Shown here: piece by piece, positions 24,293 through 32,241 of the stretch | Position numbering within the stretch: position 1 is the first letter of the stretch | How the letters are laid out: each line of letters begins with the position of its first letter | NCBI RefSeq assembly: GCF_937924975.1 | Contig: NZ_CALEYG010000047.1 | Span: 1-41,477 of the forward strand | Length of the DNA: 41,477 nucleotides | Direction of reading: 5' to 3' | DNA from: an uncultured Stomatobaculum sp. | GTDB taxonomy: Bacteria > Bacillota > Clostridia > Lachnospirales > Lachnospiraceae | Notes under the pieces: model-generated | What the model was told of the DNA's origin: nothing | Seen by the model: only the letters and a program-made list of their open reading frames with translations | The model's database searches: none | Program-made: the position numbers and the translations under genes

Positions 24293-24810
24293 AGCGAAAA
24301 GCGCGCTGGCAGCTCACGGAAGAGCTGCCGCACTTCGCTACGGATGCGGGCTGCGGTCATCTCGTCGCTCATCGGGAGCAGACCGAAGACGCGCGTGCGG
24401 TAGGCAGGATCGCGGAGACAGGTGCGAAACAGCGTATCGGCAAAATCGGCCCATTCGGCCTGTAAGAGCGCCGGATAGGCGGGGTTGTCCGAGAGCGGTT
24501 CTATGAGAAAGTCAGGGAGCAGAAGTGCTGCGAAGGCGCGCAGCACTTCTGCTTTTTGCTTGCCGCGCGACAAAAAGCCGCTGTCCCGCTGAAAGGTGAC
24601 GCGGAGAGACAGAAAGGCGGCGAGAAAGGCATCGGTCGCGTGCGGGCGCGCGGGGTAGGGGCCGAAACGCGCGTACAGAAGTTTTTTGAGCAGCGCACAG
24701 AGAACTTTTTCATTCTCCGAGCGAGTGAGCTCCTGTTTCGCGTGCTCCAAAAACCGCAGCCGCTCAACAGCGCTTGGCAGCGCATAATAGTCTTTTACAA
24801 AATCATCCAT
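24226..24810 (-). CDS. Hypothetical protein
   Basis: A 194-residue soluble protein starting MDDFVKDYYALPSAVERL. The ATG at 24810 has a perfect AGGAGG seven bases upstream, which supports it as a real gene. The product is helix-rich, with many Leu, Ala, Arg and Phe; there is no signal, membrane span or motif that I recognise. Its 3' end overlaps the convergent sugar-binding-protein gene by 67 bases. Upstream lies the rubrerythrin terminator, so it needs its own promoter, which I could not define. The function is unknown. Confidence 0.75.
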   Translation of the reverse strand: MDDFVKDYYALPSAVERLRFLEHAKQELTRSENEKVLCALLKKLLYARFGPYPARPHATDAFLAAFLSLRVTFQRDSGFLSRGKQKAEVLRAFAALLLPDFLIEPLSDNPAYPALLQAEWADFADTLFRTCLRDPAYRTRVFGLLPMSDEMTAARIRSEVRQLFRELPARFSLQRETAPLLSVMEERLAAVIGS

Positions 24811-24871
24811 ACCAAACCTCCTGTTGCAGTTTCTACCGGAAGCGTAACAAAAAACAGGAAAATCCGCAAAG

Positions 24872-24913
24872 AAAAAAGGCTGTGAGAACCCATGGAGGAA
24901 GGTTCTCACAGCC
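24872..24913 (-). terminator. Terminator after reverse rubrerythrin
   Basis: On the minus strand GGCTGTGAGAACC (24913-24901) pairs with GGTTCTCACAGCC (24890-24878), a 13-bp stem followed by six T. It lies 17 bases past the rubrerythrin stop. Confidence 0.92.
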
Positions 24914-24929
24914 TTTCGGAAGAGAAGAA

Positions 24930-25487
24930 TTACTTCTCCTCGCCGAAATATCTCTTCAGCAAGCCCTGGAAAGCTCTGCCGTGTCTCGCCTCGTCGCGTG
25001 CCATCTCGTGGACGCTGTCGTGAATCGCGTCGAGGTTCTGCTTCTTTGCCAGCGTAGCAAGGTCAACCTTACCCTGGGTTGCGCCGAACTCGGCAGCGAC
25101 TCTCATCTCAAGGTTCTTCTTCGTGGAGGAGGTGACAACCTCACCGAGCATCTCTGCGAAGCGGGAAGCGTGATCCGCCTCTTCAAGAGCCGCTCTTCTC
25201 CAGTACTCACCGATCTCCGGATAGCCCTCGCGGAAAGCCACGCGGCTCATTGCGAGATACATGCCGACCTCGGTGCACTCGCCCTCGAAGTTTGCGCGAA
25301 GGCCTGCCTTGATCTCCTCATCGACATCCTTGGCGATGCCGACCTGGTGCTCTGCAGCCCAGACCATGTTGCCGTCTTCCTTGACTTCCTCGAACTTGCT
25401 CGCGGGAGCCTTGCACTGCGGACAGGCCTCCGGCGGATTCTGTCCCTCAAAAATGTAACCGCAAACTGTACATCTCCACTGCTTCAT
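24930..25487 (-). CDS. Reverse rubrerythrin (rubredoxin domain at the N-terminus)
   Basis: A 185-residue non-heme iron peroxidase that protects anaerobes against peroxide and oxygen. The rubredoxin domain comes first (CTVCGY and CPQC iron ligands within residues 1-35), then the ferritin-like four-helix diiron domain with GECTEVGMY, EEADHASRF and DEARHGRAF. Normal rubrerythrins have the opposite order, so this is the reverse type known in Clostridia. The ATG at 25487 has AAAAGGAG upstream. PerR lies immediately upstream on the same strand, separated by a terminator. Confidence 0.93.
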   Translation of the reverse strand: MKQWRCTVCGYIFEGQNPPEACPQCKAPASKFEEVKEDGNMVWAAEHQVGIAKDVDEEIKAGLRANFEGECTEVGMYLAMSRVAFREGYPEIGEYWRRAALEEADHASRFAEMLGEVVTSSTKKNLEMRVAAEFGATQGKVDLATLAKKQNLDAIHDSVHEMARDEARHGRAFQGLLKRYFGEEK

Positions 25488-25535
25488 AATCGTATTCTCC
25501 TTTTCTATGTGTTGTATTGCATTGCCTGACATTTT

Positions 25536-25568
25536 CAAAAACAATCTCTTCCGGCAAACCGGAAGAGA
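25536..25568 (-). terminator. Terminator between perR and rubrerythrin
   Basis: On the minus strand TCTCTTCCGG (25568-25559), a four-base loop and CCGGAAGAGA (25554-25545), then TTGTTTTTG. It limits readthrough from perR, so rubrerythrin should have its own promoter in the 50 bases after it; only a weak TTGAAA-like box is visible. Confidence 0.8.
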
Positions 25569-25578
25569 CCGCGCGGAC

Positions 25579-26007
25579 TCAGAGAGGAGCCGCGACTTGT
25601 TCCCGGGAGACCGTCGCCTTTGCCGCCTCTTCACAGCTGCGGCAAACACCGTAAAATACGAGGGCATGGCACTCAACCGTTCCGATGCCTGTCTGTTCCG
25701 CGAGCGCGTTCAGGGTGTGATCGGTCTCCAGCGGGAGATCGACGACACTGCCGCAGTGCTTGCAGACGAAGTGACAGTGATCGGAGGTATCAAAGTCATA
25801 ATGCTCTGTGCCGCCTTCGCAGTGAATCTTTCGAATCTGCCCAAGTTCCGCGAGCAGGTTCAGATTGCGGTAGACGGTGCCGAGGCTGATGCGGGGATAT
25901 TCCTCCCGGAGATCCCGATAAATCATGTCCGCCGTCGGATGATCCATACGGGCGGAAAGATTGCAGAGGATGGCGTCCCGCTGTCGACTGTGCTTTCGTA
26001 CTTTCAT
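25579..26007 (-). CDS. perR: Peroxide-responsive repressor PerR (Fur family)
   Basis: A 142-residue metal-dependent repressor. It has the Fur-type winged helix (HPTADMIYRDL, ISLGTVYRNLNLL), structural zinc pairs CKHC and CRSC, and the regulatory-metal residues of Bacillus subtilis PerR: His in DHPTAD, Asp in YDFDT, His-X-His in DHCHF and Asp in VVDL. These, and the rubrerythrin neighbour, favour PerR over Fur or Zur. The ATG at 26007 has GGAGG upstream. The gene has a consensus promoter with a palindrome that could be its own operator. Confidence 0.88.
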   Translation of the reverse strand: MKVRKHSRQRDAILCNLSARMDHPTADMIYRDLREEYPRISLGTVYRNLNLLAELGQIRKIHCEGGTEHYDFDTSDHCHFVCKHCGSVVDLPLETDHTLNALAEQTGIGTVECHALVFYGVCRSCEEAAKATVSREQVAAPL

Positions 26008-26021
26008 AGCGCCTCCATCAG

Positions 26022-26039
26022 TAATAGGAACTGTTATTA
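26022..26039. promoter_or_regulatory. Candidate PerR operator
   Basis: TAATA (26022-26026) and TATTA (26035-26039) form an AT-rich inverted repeat directly downstream of the perR -10 box. Size and composition resemble Fur-family boxes, though the centre does not match the consensus well. Confidence 0.45.
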
Positions 26040-26066
26040 GTATAGCAACAAATTCGCATCTGTCAA
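26039..26066 (-). promoter_or_regulatory. Sigma-A promoter for perR
   Basis: On the minus strand TTGACA (26066-26061), a 16-base spacer and TATACT (26044-26039). Confidence 0.75.
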
Positions 26067-26116
26067 GCATAAGGCGGGCACAAATTGAACTATTGCTTTC
26101 AGACCGGCGGGAAATG

Positions 26117-26125
26117 TGATATACT
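26117..26125 (+). promoter_or_regulatory. Extended -10 promoter for the S1-domain gene
   Basis: TGATATACT forms an extended -10 element about 48 bases before the GTG start. The -35 region is weak. Confidence 0.55.
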
Positions 26126-26172
26126 TATCAGCAAATAACGGCCTTTTGGCTGGATTCGGGGGAGGTACCACA

Positions 26173-26886
26173 GTGGCAGAAGAGAGCATGAAGGATTTCG
26201 AGCAGGAAATTAACGAATCGTTCAAGACCGCAAAGAAAGTTGAAAATGAGGACGGCGGCAAGTGGGAGCATCTGCAGAGCCTTGTCGAGAGCAAGGAGCA
26301 GTTCGATGTCAAGATCATCGAGGCTGTGAAGGGAGGCTGCATCGCATATCTCGAGGATACGCGCGCATTCATTCCGGCAAGCCAGCTCTCCTCGAGCTAT
26401 GTTGAGAAGCTCGAGGACTACGCAAACAAGCACATCACGGTTGTCGTGATTACGGCAGACCCGGAGAAGAAGCGCCTTGTCCTTTCTCACCGCGCGATTG
26501 AGCAGGAGGAGAAGGAAAAGGAGAAGGCGGCGCGCCTCGCCGAGCTCAAGGTCGGCGATGTGCTGGACGGCAAGGTCGAGTCTCTGAAGGACTACGGCGC
26601 ATTCATCGATCTCGGCGGTGCGACGGGTCTCCTGCACGTCTCGCAGATTTCGAGAAAGAGAGTCAAGACACCGGCAGATGTCCTCAAGGAAGGCCAGGAA
26701 GTCAAGGTCAAGATCATCAAGATCGGCGACGGCAAGATTTCCCTTTCCATGCGGGCACTCGAGGAGCCGGACGATCATTTCAGCGGCAGAAACAACACGC
26801 TCGAGGAGACCGGCGGCTTTAAGTACGAGGAGAAGACCCGCGCGACGACCAACCTCGGCGATCTGCTGAAGAACATCAAGCTTTGA
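26173..26886 (+). CDS. S1 RNA-binding domain protein (short RpsA-like)
   Basis: A 237-residue protein with two S1 OB-folds. The first is divergent (about 37-110: FDVKIIEAVKGGCIAYL, RAFIPASQL), the second canonical (about 130-200: VGDVLDGKVESLKDYGAFIDLGG split by GLLHVSQIS and KVKIIKIGDGKISLSMRAL). The domains resemble the last S1 repeats of ribosomal protein S1 and its short Firmicute homologues; expected role is mRNA binding or translation. I chose the GTG at 26173 because GGGGGAGG lies six bases upstream; upstream in-frame codons lie at or before the -10 box. A terminator follows. Confidence 0.87.
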   Translation: MAEESMKDFEQEINESFKTAKKVENEDGGKWEHLQSLVESKEQFDVKIIEAVKGGCIAYLEDTRAFIPASQLSSSYVEKLEDYANKHITVVVITADPEKKRLVLSHRAIEQEEKEKEKAARLAELKVGDVLDGKVESLKDYGAFIDLGGATGLLHVSQISRKRVKTPADVLKEGQEVKVKIIKIGDGKISLSMRALEEPDDHFSGRNNTLEETGGFKYEEKTRATTNLGDLLKNIKL

Positions 26887-26910
26887 GTTATACCCGATTC
26901 TGGGAATGAG

Positions 26911-26938
26911 AAACCGTCAGCTTAGGCTGCCGGTTTTT
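26911..26938 (+). terminator. Terminator after the S1-domain gene
   Basis: AACCGTCAGC pairs with GCTGCCGGTT (one mismatch) around a TTAG loop, then five T. Confidence 0.75.
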
Positions 26939-26974
26939 CATATCATAAAGCAAAGTAGCGGAAAGGAGCACGAA

Positions 26975-28381
26975 ATGGCGGAGAAGGAACTGAGCAAGGG
27001 CAAGCAGCTGGAGAAGGAGCTCTGCTGGGAGTATCCGAACATCGCAAAGAAGGCGCCTGAGCAGCGGGAAAAGGCGCACGAATTTGCAAAGGGCTATATG
27101 GAGTTTCTCGGTGCCTGCAAGACGGAGCGCGAGTGCGTGAACTACGCGGAGAAGCTTCTGCTGGAGGCCGGCTACGAGCGTTTCGATTCCAAGAAGAAGT
27201 ACAAGGCAGGCGACAAGGTCTTCTCGACCAATCGCGGCAAGGCAATGGCAATCACCGTCTTCGGCAAGAAGTCGCTTGCGGAGGGCGTCCGGATCAACGG
27301 CGCGCACATTGATTCCCCGCGTATCGATCTGAGACCAAACCCGCTCTATGAGTCGAATGACATTGCGCTGTTTAAGACCCATTACTACGGCGGCATCAAG
27401 AAGTATCAGTGGGGCACCATTCCGCTCGCGATGCACGGCGTTGTCGTGAAGAAGGACGGCACGACGGTCGAGATTACGATCGGTGAGGATCCGAACGATC
27501 CGGTTCTTTACATCACCGATCTCCTGATTCACCTCGCGAAGCAGCAGATGCAGAGAACGCTCTCCGAGGGACTGCGCGCAGAGGAACTGAACATTGTGCT
27601 CGGCACGACGCCCTATCCGGACGACAGTGTGAAGGAGCCGTTCCGCCTCGAAGTGCTTCGCTATCTGAATGAGAAGTACGGCATTACCGAGCGCGATTTC
27701 GCACGGGCGGAGATTGAATTTGTACCGGCGGACAAGCCGCGCGACATCGGCTTTGACCGCTCGCTGATCGGCGGCTACGGTCAGGACGACAGAGTCTGCG
27801 CATATGCGGCGCTGCGGGCACAGCTCGACACCGTAAATCCAGAGTACACGACCGTCACGATTCTCACCGACAAAGAGGAAATCGGTTCCTGCGGCACCAC
27901 CGGTTCCAAGTCGAATTTCCTCTATGATTACATCTGCTATCTCGCGCAGATGGAGGGGGTCGACGCGAAAGATGTTTTTGCCAAGTCCGCTTGCCTCTCG
28001 GCTGATGTGAACGGCGCGTATGACCCGACCTTTGCCGATGCGTTTGAGGCAAAGAACTCGAGCTACTTGAATCGCGGCGTGGTGCTCACGAAGTACACGG
28101 GTTCCGGTGGCAAGTTCGGCGCGAGCGATGCGAGCGCGGAGTTCATGGCAAAAGTGATTGATATCATGGACAAGAACGGCGTATACTGGCAGATTGGTGA
28201 GCTCGGCAAGCTGGATCTCGGCGGCGGCGGCACGATTGCCGGTGACGTGGCGCGCCTCAATGTCGATGTCGTGGATCTCGGCGTTGCGGTGCTCTCGATG
28301 CACTCGCCGTTTGAAGTGACGAGCAAGCTGGATAATTACAATATGTACCTCGCATTCAAGGCGTTCTACCCGGAGGCGTAA
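26975..28381 (+). CDS. M18 family zinc aminopeptidase
   Basis: Cytoplasmic dinuclear-zinc aminopeptidase of the M18 (aspartyl aminopeptidase/aminopeptidase I) family, which trims N-terminal residues from peptides. The 468-residue length is typical of the longer M18 group. Metal and catalytic residues are visible in GAHIDSPRIDLRP (first His-X-Asp), GYGQDDRVCAYAA (bridging Asp), TDKEEIGSCG (catalytic Glu-Glu), SADVNGAYDP and the C-terminal SMHSPFEV (His). The start ATG has AAGGAG upstream, and the previous gene's terminator lies before it. No signal peptide. Confidence 0.93.
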   Translation: MAEKELSKGKQLEKELCWEYPNIAKKAPEQREKAHEFAKGYMEFLGACKTERECVNYAEKLLLEAGYERFDSKKKYKAGDKVFSTNRGKAMAITVFGKKSLAEGVRINGAHIDSPRIDLRPNPLYESNDIALFKTHYYGGIKKYQWGTIPLAMHGVVVKKDGTTVEITIGEDPNDPVLYITDLLIHLAKQQMQRTLSEGLRAEELNIVLGTTPYPDDSVKEPFRLEVLRYLNEKYGITERDFARAEIEFVPADKPRDIGFDRSLIGGYGQDDRVCAYAALRAQLDTVNPEYTTVTILTDKEEIGSCGTTGSKSNFLYDYICYLAQMEGVDAKDVFAKSACLSADVNGAYDPTFADAFEAKNSSYLNRGVVLTKYTGSGGKFGASDASAEFMAKVIDIMDKNGVYWQIGELGKLDLGGGGTIAGDVARLNVDVVDLGVAVLSMHSPFEVTSKLDNYNMYLAFKAFYPEA

Positions 28382-28423
28382 ACGCCTCTGCGAGGAAAGA
28401 ATCAAAAAAAAGGAGTTATAAGA

Positions 28424-29665
28424 ATGAGATTTTCACCGAAAAAGTTGCTGCTGATGACCGGCCTTACGGCGATGGCAATTTCGTTTGCGGCCTGCGGCAA
28501 GAAGGCCGCGGCTAAGAGCTCGGACGGCAGCGCAGCTGCGGAGAGCACAACCGCAGCCGACGCAAACCTCCCGAAGGAGCCGAAGAACTTCGGCAAGGTT
28601 ACGCTCGGCAAGTACGAGGGCATTGAGATCAAGACCCACGATGTCAGCGTATCCGATGAGGAAGTCGAGAGCTACATTCAGAATGTGCTTGAGAACAGCC
28701 AGAACCTGACCGAGGTGGATCGCCCGGCGGCTTCCGGCGATACCGTCAACATTGACTACGAGGGCAAGAAGGACGGCGTTGCGTTTGACGGCGGCACGGC
28801 GAAGGGACAAAACCTGGAACTCGGCAGCCACAGCTTTATTGACGGCTTCGAGGACGGCCTGATCGGCGCGGCGAAGGGCGAGAAGAGAACCTTAAACCTC
28901 ACCTTCCCGGCGGACTACGGCAACAAGGATCTCGCGGGCCAGGCGGTTACCTTTGATGTCACGGTGAATTCGGTGCAGGAGAAGTCGAAGCCCGAGCTGA
29001 ACGACGAGTGGGTCGCGAAGACCACGAACAATGCACAGACCACGGTGGAGCAGTACCGCGAGGAAGTGAAGAAGCAGCTGCTTGCGCAGAAGGAAAAGAA
29101 CGAGAAGAACCAGGAGCTCACGTCGGCGCTGGACGCTGTCATGGCTTCCTCCACGTTTGAGGTCAGCGACGAGGCGAAGAAGTACGAGACCGAGCTGCAG
29201 AAGGATCGCATGAACAAGCAGCTCCAGCAGTATGGCCTCACGCTCGAGAGCTACCTGCAGATGACTTCGATGACGCAGGAGAACTACGACCAGCAGATGC
29301 AGGCGGCGGGCGAGAATGTCGCGAAGGTCAAGCTGATGGTCGATGCAATCGCGAAGAAAGAGAAGCTGAAGCTGAACGACGAGGCGTATAAGGCGCTCGA
29401 GGACAGCTACGGTTACTCGAAGGATATGCTGGTCTCGATTCTCGGTAAGGAGCAGGTGGATCTGCAGGCGAGAGAGCTGCAGGTCGCGAACTTCATCCTC
29501 GACAAGGCGACCAAGGTCCCGGCAGGCGCGGATGACACGCAGGCGGCATCCGCCGGGGAATCCGCAGGTGAGACAGCAGCGGGCGAGACGCAGGCAAGCG
29601 AGGCAACGACGGAAACCCAGGCGAGCGAGGGCAGCGCGGCTGCAGAGAGCACAACCCAGCCGTAA
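28424..29665 (+). CDS. Exported trigger-factor-like peptidyl-prolyl isomerase lipoprotein
   Basis: A 413-residue lipoprotein (lipobox FAAC, Cys24; low-complexity spacer to about 48). It then has an FKBP-like isomerase domain as in trigger factor (about 60-190: GDTVNIDYEGKKDGVAFDGG, SFIDGFEDGLIGAAKGE, LTFPADYGNKDLAGQ, VTFDVTVNSV) and a helical C-terminal chaperone region (about 190-365) with the trigger-factor pattern LNDEWVAK. The ribosome-binding N-domain is missing. A Glu/Ala/Ser/Thr-rich tail closes it. Likely a surface foldase for exported proteins. The cytoplasmic trigger factor would be a separate gene elsewhere. Confidence 0.87.
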   Translation: MRFSPKKLLLMTGLTAMAISFAACGKKAAAKSSDGSAAAESTTAADANLPKEPKNFGKVTLGKYEGIEIKTHDVSVSDEEVESYIQNVLENSQNLTEVDRPAASGDTVNIDYEGKKDGVAFDGGTAKGQNLELGSHSFIDGFEDGLIGAAKGEKRTLNLTFPADYGNKDLAGQAVTFDVTVNSVQEKSKPELNDEWVAKTTNNAQTTVEQYREEVKKQLLAQKEKNEKNQELTSALDAVMASSTFEVSDEAKKYETELQKDRMNKQLQQYGLTLESYLQMTSMTQENYDQQMQAAGENVAKVKLMVDAIAKKEKLKLNDEAYKALEDSYGYSKDMLVSILGKEQVDLQARELQVANFILDKATKVPAGADDTQAASAGESAGETAAGETQASEATTETQASEGSAAAESTTQP

Positions 29666-29672
29666 GCGTTTC

Positions 29673-30485
29673 ATGAATCAAAAATTATTTTTCTTCGATG
29701 TCGACGGAACTCTGGTCGACGACAAGAGCAAGGAGATCCCGCAGAGCGCAGTGACAGCTATCCGGTCACTGCGTGAGGCGGGACATCTTGTTTATTTGAA
29801 TTCCGGTCGCACGCGCTGCCTTCTGACACAGGAGATGGAACAATTCGGCATCTCCTGCGCGGTTTGCGGCTGCGGGACAGAGATCATTGCGGACGGAGCG
29901 GTGCTCCTCGAGCGGCGCATTTCCCACGCGCGAGGGACGGAACTCCGGGAGCTTCTGCTGAACTTGCGGCTCGATGCCATACTGGAAGCGCAGGAGGCTG
30001 TCTACTTTTCAAACCGCCCGTTTGAAAATGAGGTGCTCATGGAGAAGCAGCTCGCGTTTGTCAGCAGCCGGGTGAAGACCAAGGTAAATGCGCTGACGGA
30101 CAACACCTTTTTATTCGACAAGTTTTGCGTGCAGACCGTGCCCGGCGGGGAGAAAGATCCCCGCATCGAGACACTGCTGCGAGCTACGCCGGACTTTGCG
30201 GGAATTGCGCGCGGCAGAGGGTTTTACGAGTTTGTGCCGAAGGGATTTACCAAGGGCAAAGCGGTCAATTTTCTGATGGAGCGCTTTTCGATTGCGGCAG
30301 ACGATTGCTATGTCTTCGGCGACAGCGTGAACGATCTCACGATGTTTCAGAGTAACGCCGCCAATCGCATTGCGATGGGCGAGCACGACAGAGAATTGGA
30401 AGCGTATGCGAGCTATATTGCGGATACCGTCAGGGCGGACGGCATCGCAAAGGCGCTCCGCGCGCTCCATGTATTGGAGAGGTAA
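29673..30485 (+). CDS. HAD-superfamily phosphatase, Cof type
   Basis: A 270-residue cytoplasmic phosphatase of the Cof/IIB HAD group, which act on small phosphorylated metabolites such as sugar phosphates. Motif I FFDVDGTLVDD (8-18) carries the nucleophile Asp, motif II is YLNSGRT, the Lys of motif III is in PKGFTKGKAV, and motif IV is VFGDSVNDLTMF. The start ATG at 29673 has only a poor ribosome site and lies 7 bases after the foldase gene, so translation may be coupled. Substrate unknown. Confidence 0.87.
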   Translation: MNQKLFFFDVDGTLVDDKSKEIPQSAVTAIRSLREAGHLVYLNSGRTRCLLTQEMEQFGISCAVCGCGTEIIADGAVLLERRISHARGTELRELLLNLRLDAILEAQEAVYFSNRPFENEVLMEKQLAFVSSRVKTKVNALTDNTFLFDKFCVQTVPGGEKDPRIETLLRATPDFAGIARGRGFYEFVPKGFTKGKAVNFLMERFSIAADDCYVFGDSVNDLTMFQSNAANRIAMGEHDRELEAYASYIADTVRADGIAKALRALHVLER

Positions 30486-30492
30486 GGGAGTT

Positions 30493-31155
30493 ATGCTGCT
30501 TCGCGATATCATTGCGGATGTCCGCGCAGCGCAGGACAGAGATCCGGCGGCGCGCAGTTTTCTTGAGGTGCTGCTTCTGTATCAGGGTGTGCATGCGCTG
30601 ATTGCCTACCGCATTGCGCACTGGTTCTGGAAACACAAGCACTATTTCATTGCGCGCTTCATTTCCCAGTTTTCGCGCTTCATGACACTGATTGAGATTC
30701 ATCCGGGGGCAAGGCTCGGCAAGGGCATTTTGATTGATCACGGAACCGGTGTCGTAATCGGCGAGACGGCGGAGGTCGGTGATAACTGCACGATTTACCA
30801 GGGCGTGACGCTCGGCGGCGTCGGCACGAAAAAGGGCAAGCGCCACCCGACCATCGGCAATAATGTGACCATCGGTGCGGGCGCAAAAATTCTGGGTTCC
30901 TTTGAAGTCGGCGACAACTGCAAGATTGCGGCAAATGCCGTGCTCTTAAAGCCGCTGCAGGCGGATTCGACGGCGGTCGGCATTCCGGCGCGCCCGGTGC
31001 GAATCGGCGGCAAGACGGTCGAGAAGAAGGCGCATGCCTACAGCGCAGACCTCGGTGAATTGCAGGAGAGGATCGAGAGCATGCAGCAGCAGATTGACAT
31101 GCTGGAGCAGGAACTCGCGGAGAGCAAAGAGGAGAGCCGCAAGCGTGGCGCCTGA
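30493..31155 (+). CDS. cysE: Serine O-acetyltransferase
   Basis: Enzyme that makes O-acetylserine from serine and acetyl-CoA, the first step of cysteine synthesis. The 220-residue product has a short helical N-terminus (LRDIIADVRAAQDRDPAA), then left-handed beta-helix hexapeptide repeats (IHPGARLGKGILIDHGTGVVIGE split by GDNCTIYQGVTLGG and NNVTIGAGAKILG), with catalytic His in IDHGTG. The final 50 residues form a Gln/Glu-rich coiled coil not typical of short CysE proteins. The ATG at 30493 has AAGGGAG upstream. It overlaps the GIY-YIG gene by 11 bases. metY, 3 kb away, is another sulfur-assimilation gene. Confidence 0.92.
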   Translation: MLLRDIIADVRAAQDRDPAARSFLEVLLLYQGVHALIAYRIAHWFWKHKHYFIARFISQFSRFMTLIEIHPGARLGKGILIDHGTGVVIGETAEVGDNCTIYQGVTLGGVGTKKGKRHPTIGNNVTIGAGAKILGSFEVGDNCKIAANAVLLKPLQADSTAVGIPARPVRIGGKTVEKKAHAYSADLGELQERIESMQQQIDMLEQELAESKEESRKRGA

Positions 31156-31459
31156 AAAGAACACCGCAGAGGAGGAGGAGACAGCGTATGTCTACCTCCT
31201 CCTCTGCGGTGACGGGACTTACTACTGCGGCTATACGGTGGATATGGAGCGACGGCTGTCGGCACACCGCGCCGGAAAGGGCGCGAAGTATACGCGCGGC
31301 CGCGGGCCGCTGACCCTTGTCTATCTGGAGCGCCTGCCAAACAAGCGGGCGGCGCTCTGCCGGGAGGCGGCGCTGAAACGCTTGCCGCGGAGCAGGAAGG
31401 AAGCCTTGCTGCGAAGTCCCGGGAATCTGGCGGGAGGAGAGAATGGAAATCATCTATGA
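31145..31459 (+). CDS. GIY-YIG domain protein (UPF0213/YhbQ-YazA type)
   Basis: A 104-residue single-domain GIY-YIG protein. The motif appears as YVYLLLCGDGTYYCGYTVD with the following RRLSAH and the KRAALCREAALKRLPRSRK segment, matching the small UPF0213 group, whose members bind or nick DNA; the cellular role is not settled. I take the GTG at 31145 because it lies just after GAGGAGAGCC and gives the usual length. It overlaps cysE by 11 bases and the pseudouridine synthase gene by 17 bases. Confidence 0.82.
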   Translation: MAPEKNTAEEEETAYVYLLLCGDGTYYCGYTVDMERRLSAHRAGKGAKYTRGRGPLTLVYLERLPNKRAALCREAALKRLPRSRKEALLRSPGNLAGGENGNHL

Positions 31460-32117
31460 GGATGCCGAAGTGCTGGTCGCGGTGAAACCGGCCGGCGTGG
31501 AGAGCGAGGAAGCGCGCGGTCTTGCGCCCGATATGGTGAATCTGGTGCGAAAGCATCTCGCTGTCGGCGGCAAGGGCAGGCCTTATGTGGGGCTCATACG
31601 CCGCCTCGATAAGCCTGTCACGGGGCTCATGCTCTTTGGCAAGACACCGGCCGCGGCGGCCGCGCTCTCGAAGGAACTTCAGGCGCAGAAGACGGAAAAG
31701 CGCTACCGCGCGCTGATACTCGGAAAGCCGGCGGAAAAGAGCGGAAGCTTTACGGACTGGATTTTGCAGGATAAGAAGGAAAATATAAGTCGCGTTGTAC
31801 CGAAGGGAACGCCGGGCGCCAAAGAGGCGCGCCTCAACTACCGCGTGCTCCGCAGCAAGTTCATTGCGGGGAAGCAGTTCACCGAGGTGGAGATAGAACT
31901 GTTGACCGGCAGACGGCATCAAGTTCGCCTGCAGTTTGCGGCGCGAGAGCTTCCCATACTCGGTGACCTAAAGTACGGCGTGTCGCTTCCGGAGCAGGAG
32001 AGTCTCTTTTCCTACGGCGGTCTCTGCCTTGCGGCGACCGGACTTGGCTTTACACACCCTAAGACCCGGAAGAGACTTAGCTTTCACTGGGAGCCTGCGT
32101 TCAAAATAGCCCCTTGA
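31443..32117 (+). CDS. RluA-family pseudouridine synthase
   Basis: A 224-residue RNA-modifying enzyme that converts uridine to pseudouridine. Catalytic Asp56 lies in LIRRLDKPVTGLM, followed by KRYRALILG and the LLTGRRHQVRLQFA motif near residue 150. It is short, with no S4 domain, like the RluA-type YqcB/TruC-like group; the exact rRNA or tRNA site cannot be read from sequence. The start has GGGAGGAGAGA upstream, inside the GIY-YIG gene. Its stop codon lies within the next promoter. Confidence 0.88.
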   Translation: MEIIYEDAEVLVAVKPAGVESEEARGLAPDMVNLVRKHLAVGGKGRPYVGLIRRLDKPVTGLMLFGKTPAAAAALSKELQAQKTEKRYRALILGKPAEKSGSFTDWILQDKKENISRVVPKGTPGAKEARLNYRVLRSKFIAGKQFTEVEIELLTGRRHQVRLQFAARELPILGDLKYGVSLPEQESLFSYGGLCLAATGLGFTHPKTRKRLSFHWEPAFKIAP

Positions 32118-32142
32118 AAAAGCCACCTTCTTTGAGTATTAT
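32114..32142 (+). promoter_or_regulatory. Sigma-A promoter for the hypothetical gene at 32242
   Basis: TTGAAA (32114-32119), a 17-base spacer and TATTAT (32137-32142). The leader of about 93 bases contains a GC hairpin (CCCGC-AGT-GCGGG) near 32198-32212. Confidence 0.65.
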
Positions 32143-32241
32143 GATGATATAAAGTTAAATAAGAAAAACATAAGTGTCGCACGCGCAGTGAACCCCTCCC
32201 GCAGTGCGGGATTGACGATAGAGTCTGGCAGGAGGAAGCAT

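Noticed and set aside
25507..26040. A 177-codon forward open frame across perR
   Set aside because: PerR on the other strand is unambiguous, with promoter, ribosome site and metal residues.
26888..28405. A 505-codon open frame antisense to the M18 aminopeptidase gene
   Set aside because: The frame is open because the GC-rich sense gene rarely gives stops in that frame. It has no ribosome site or family motif, and the sense strand has a clear M18 protein.
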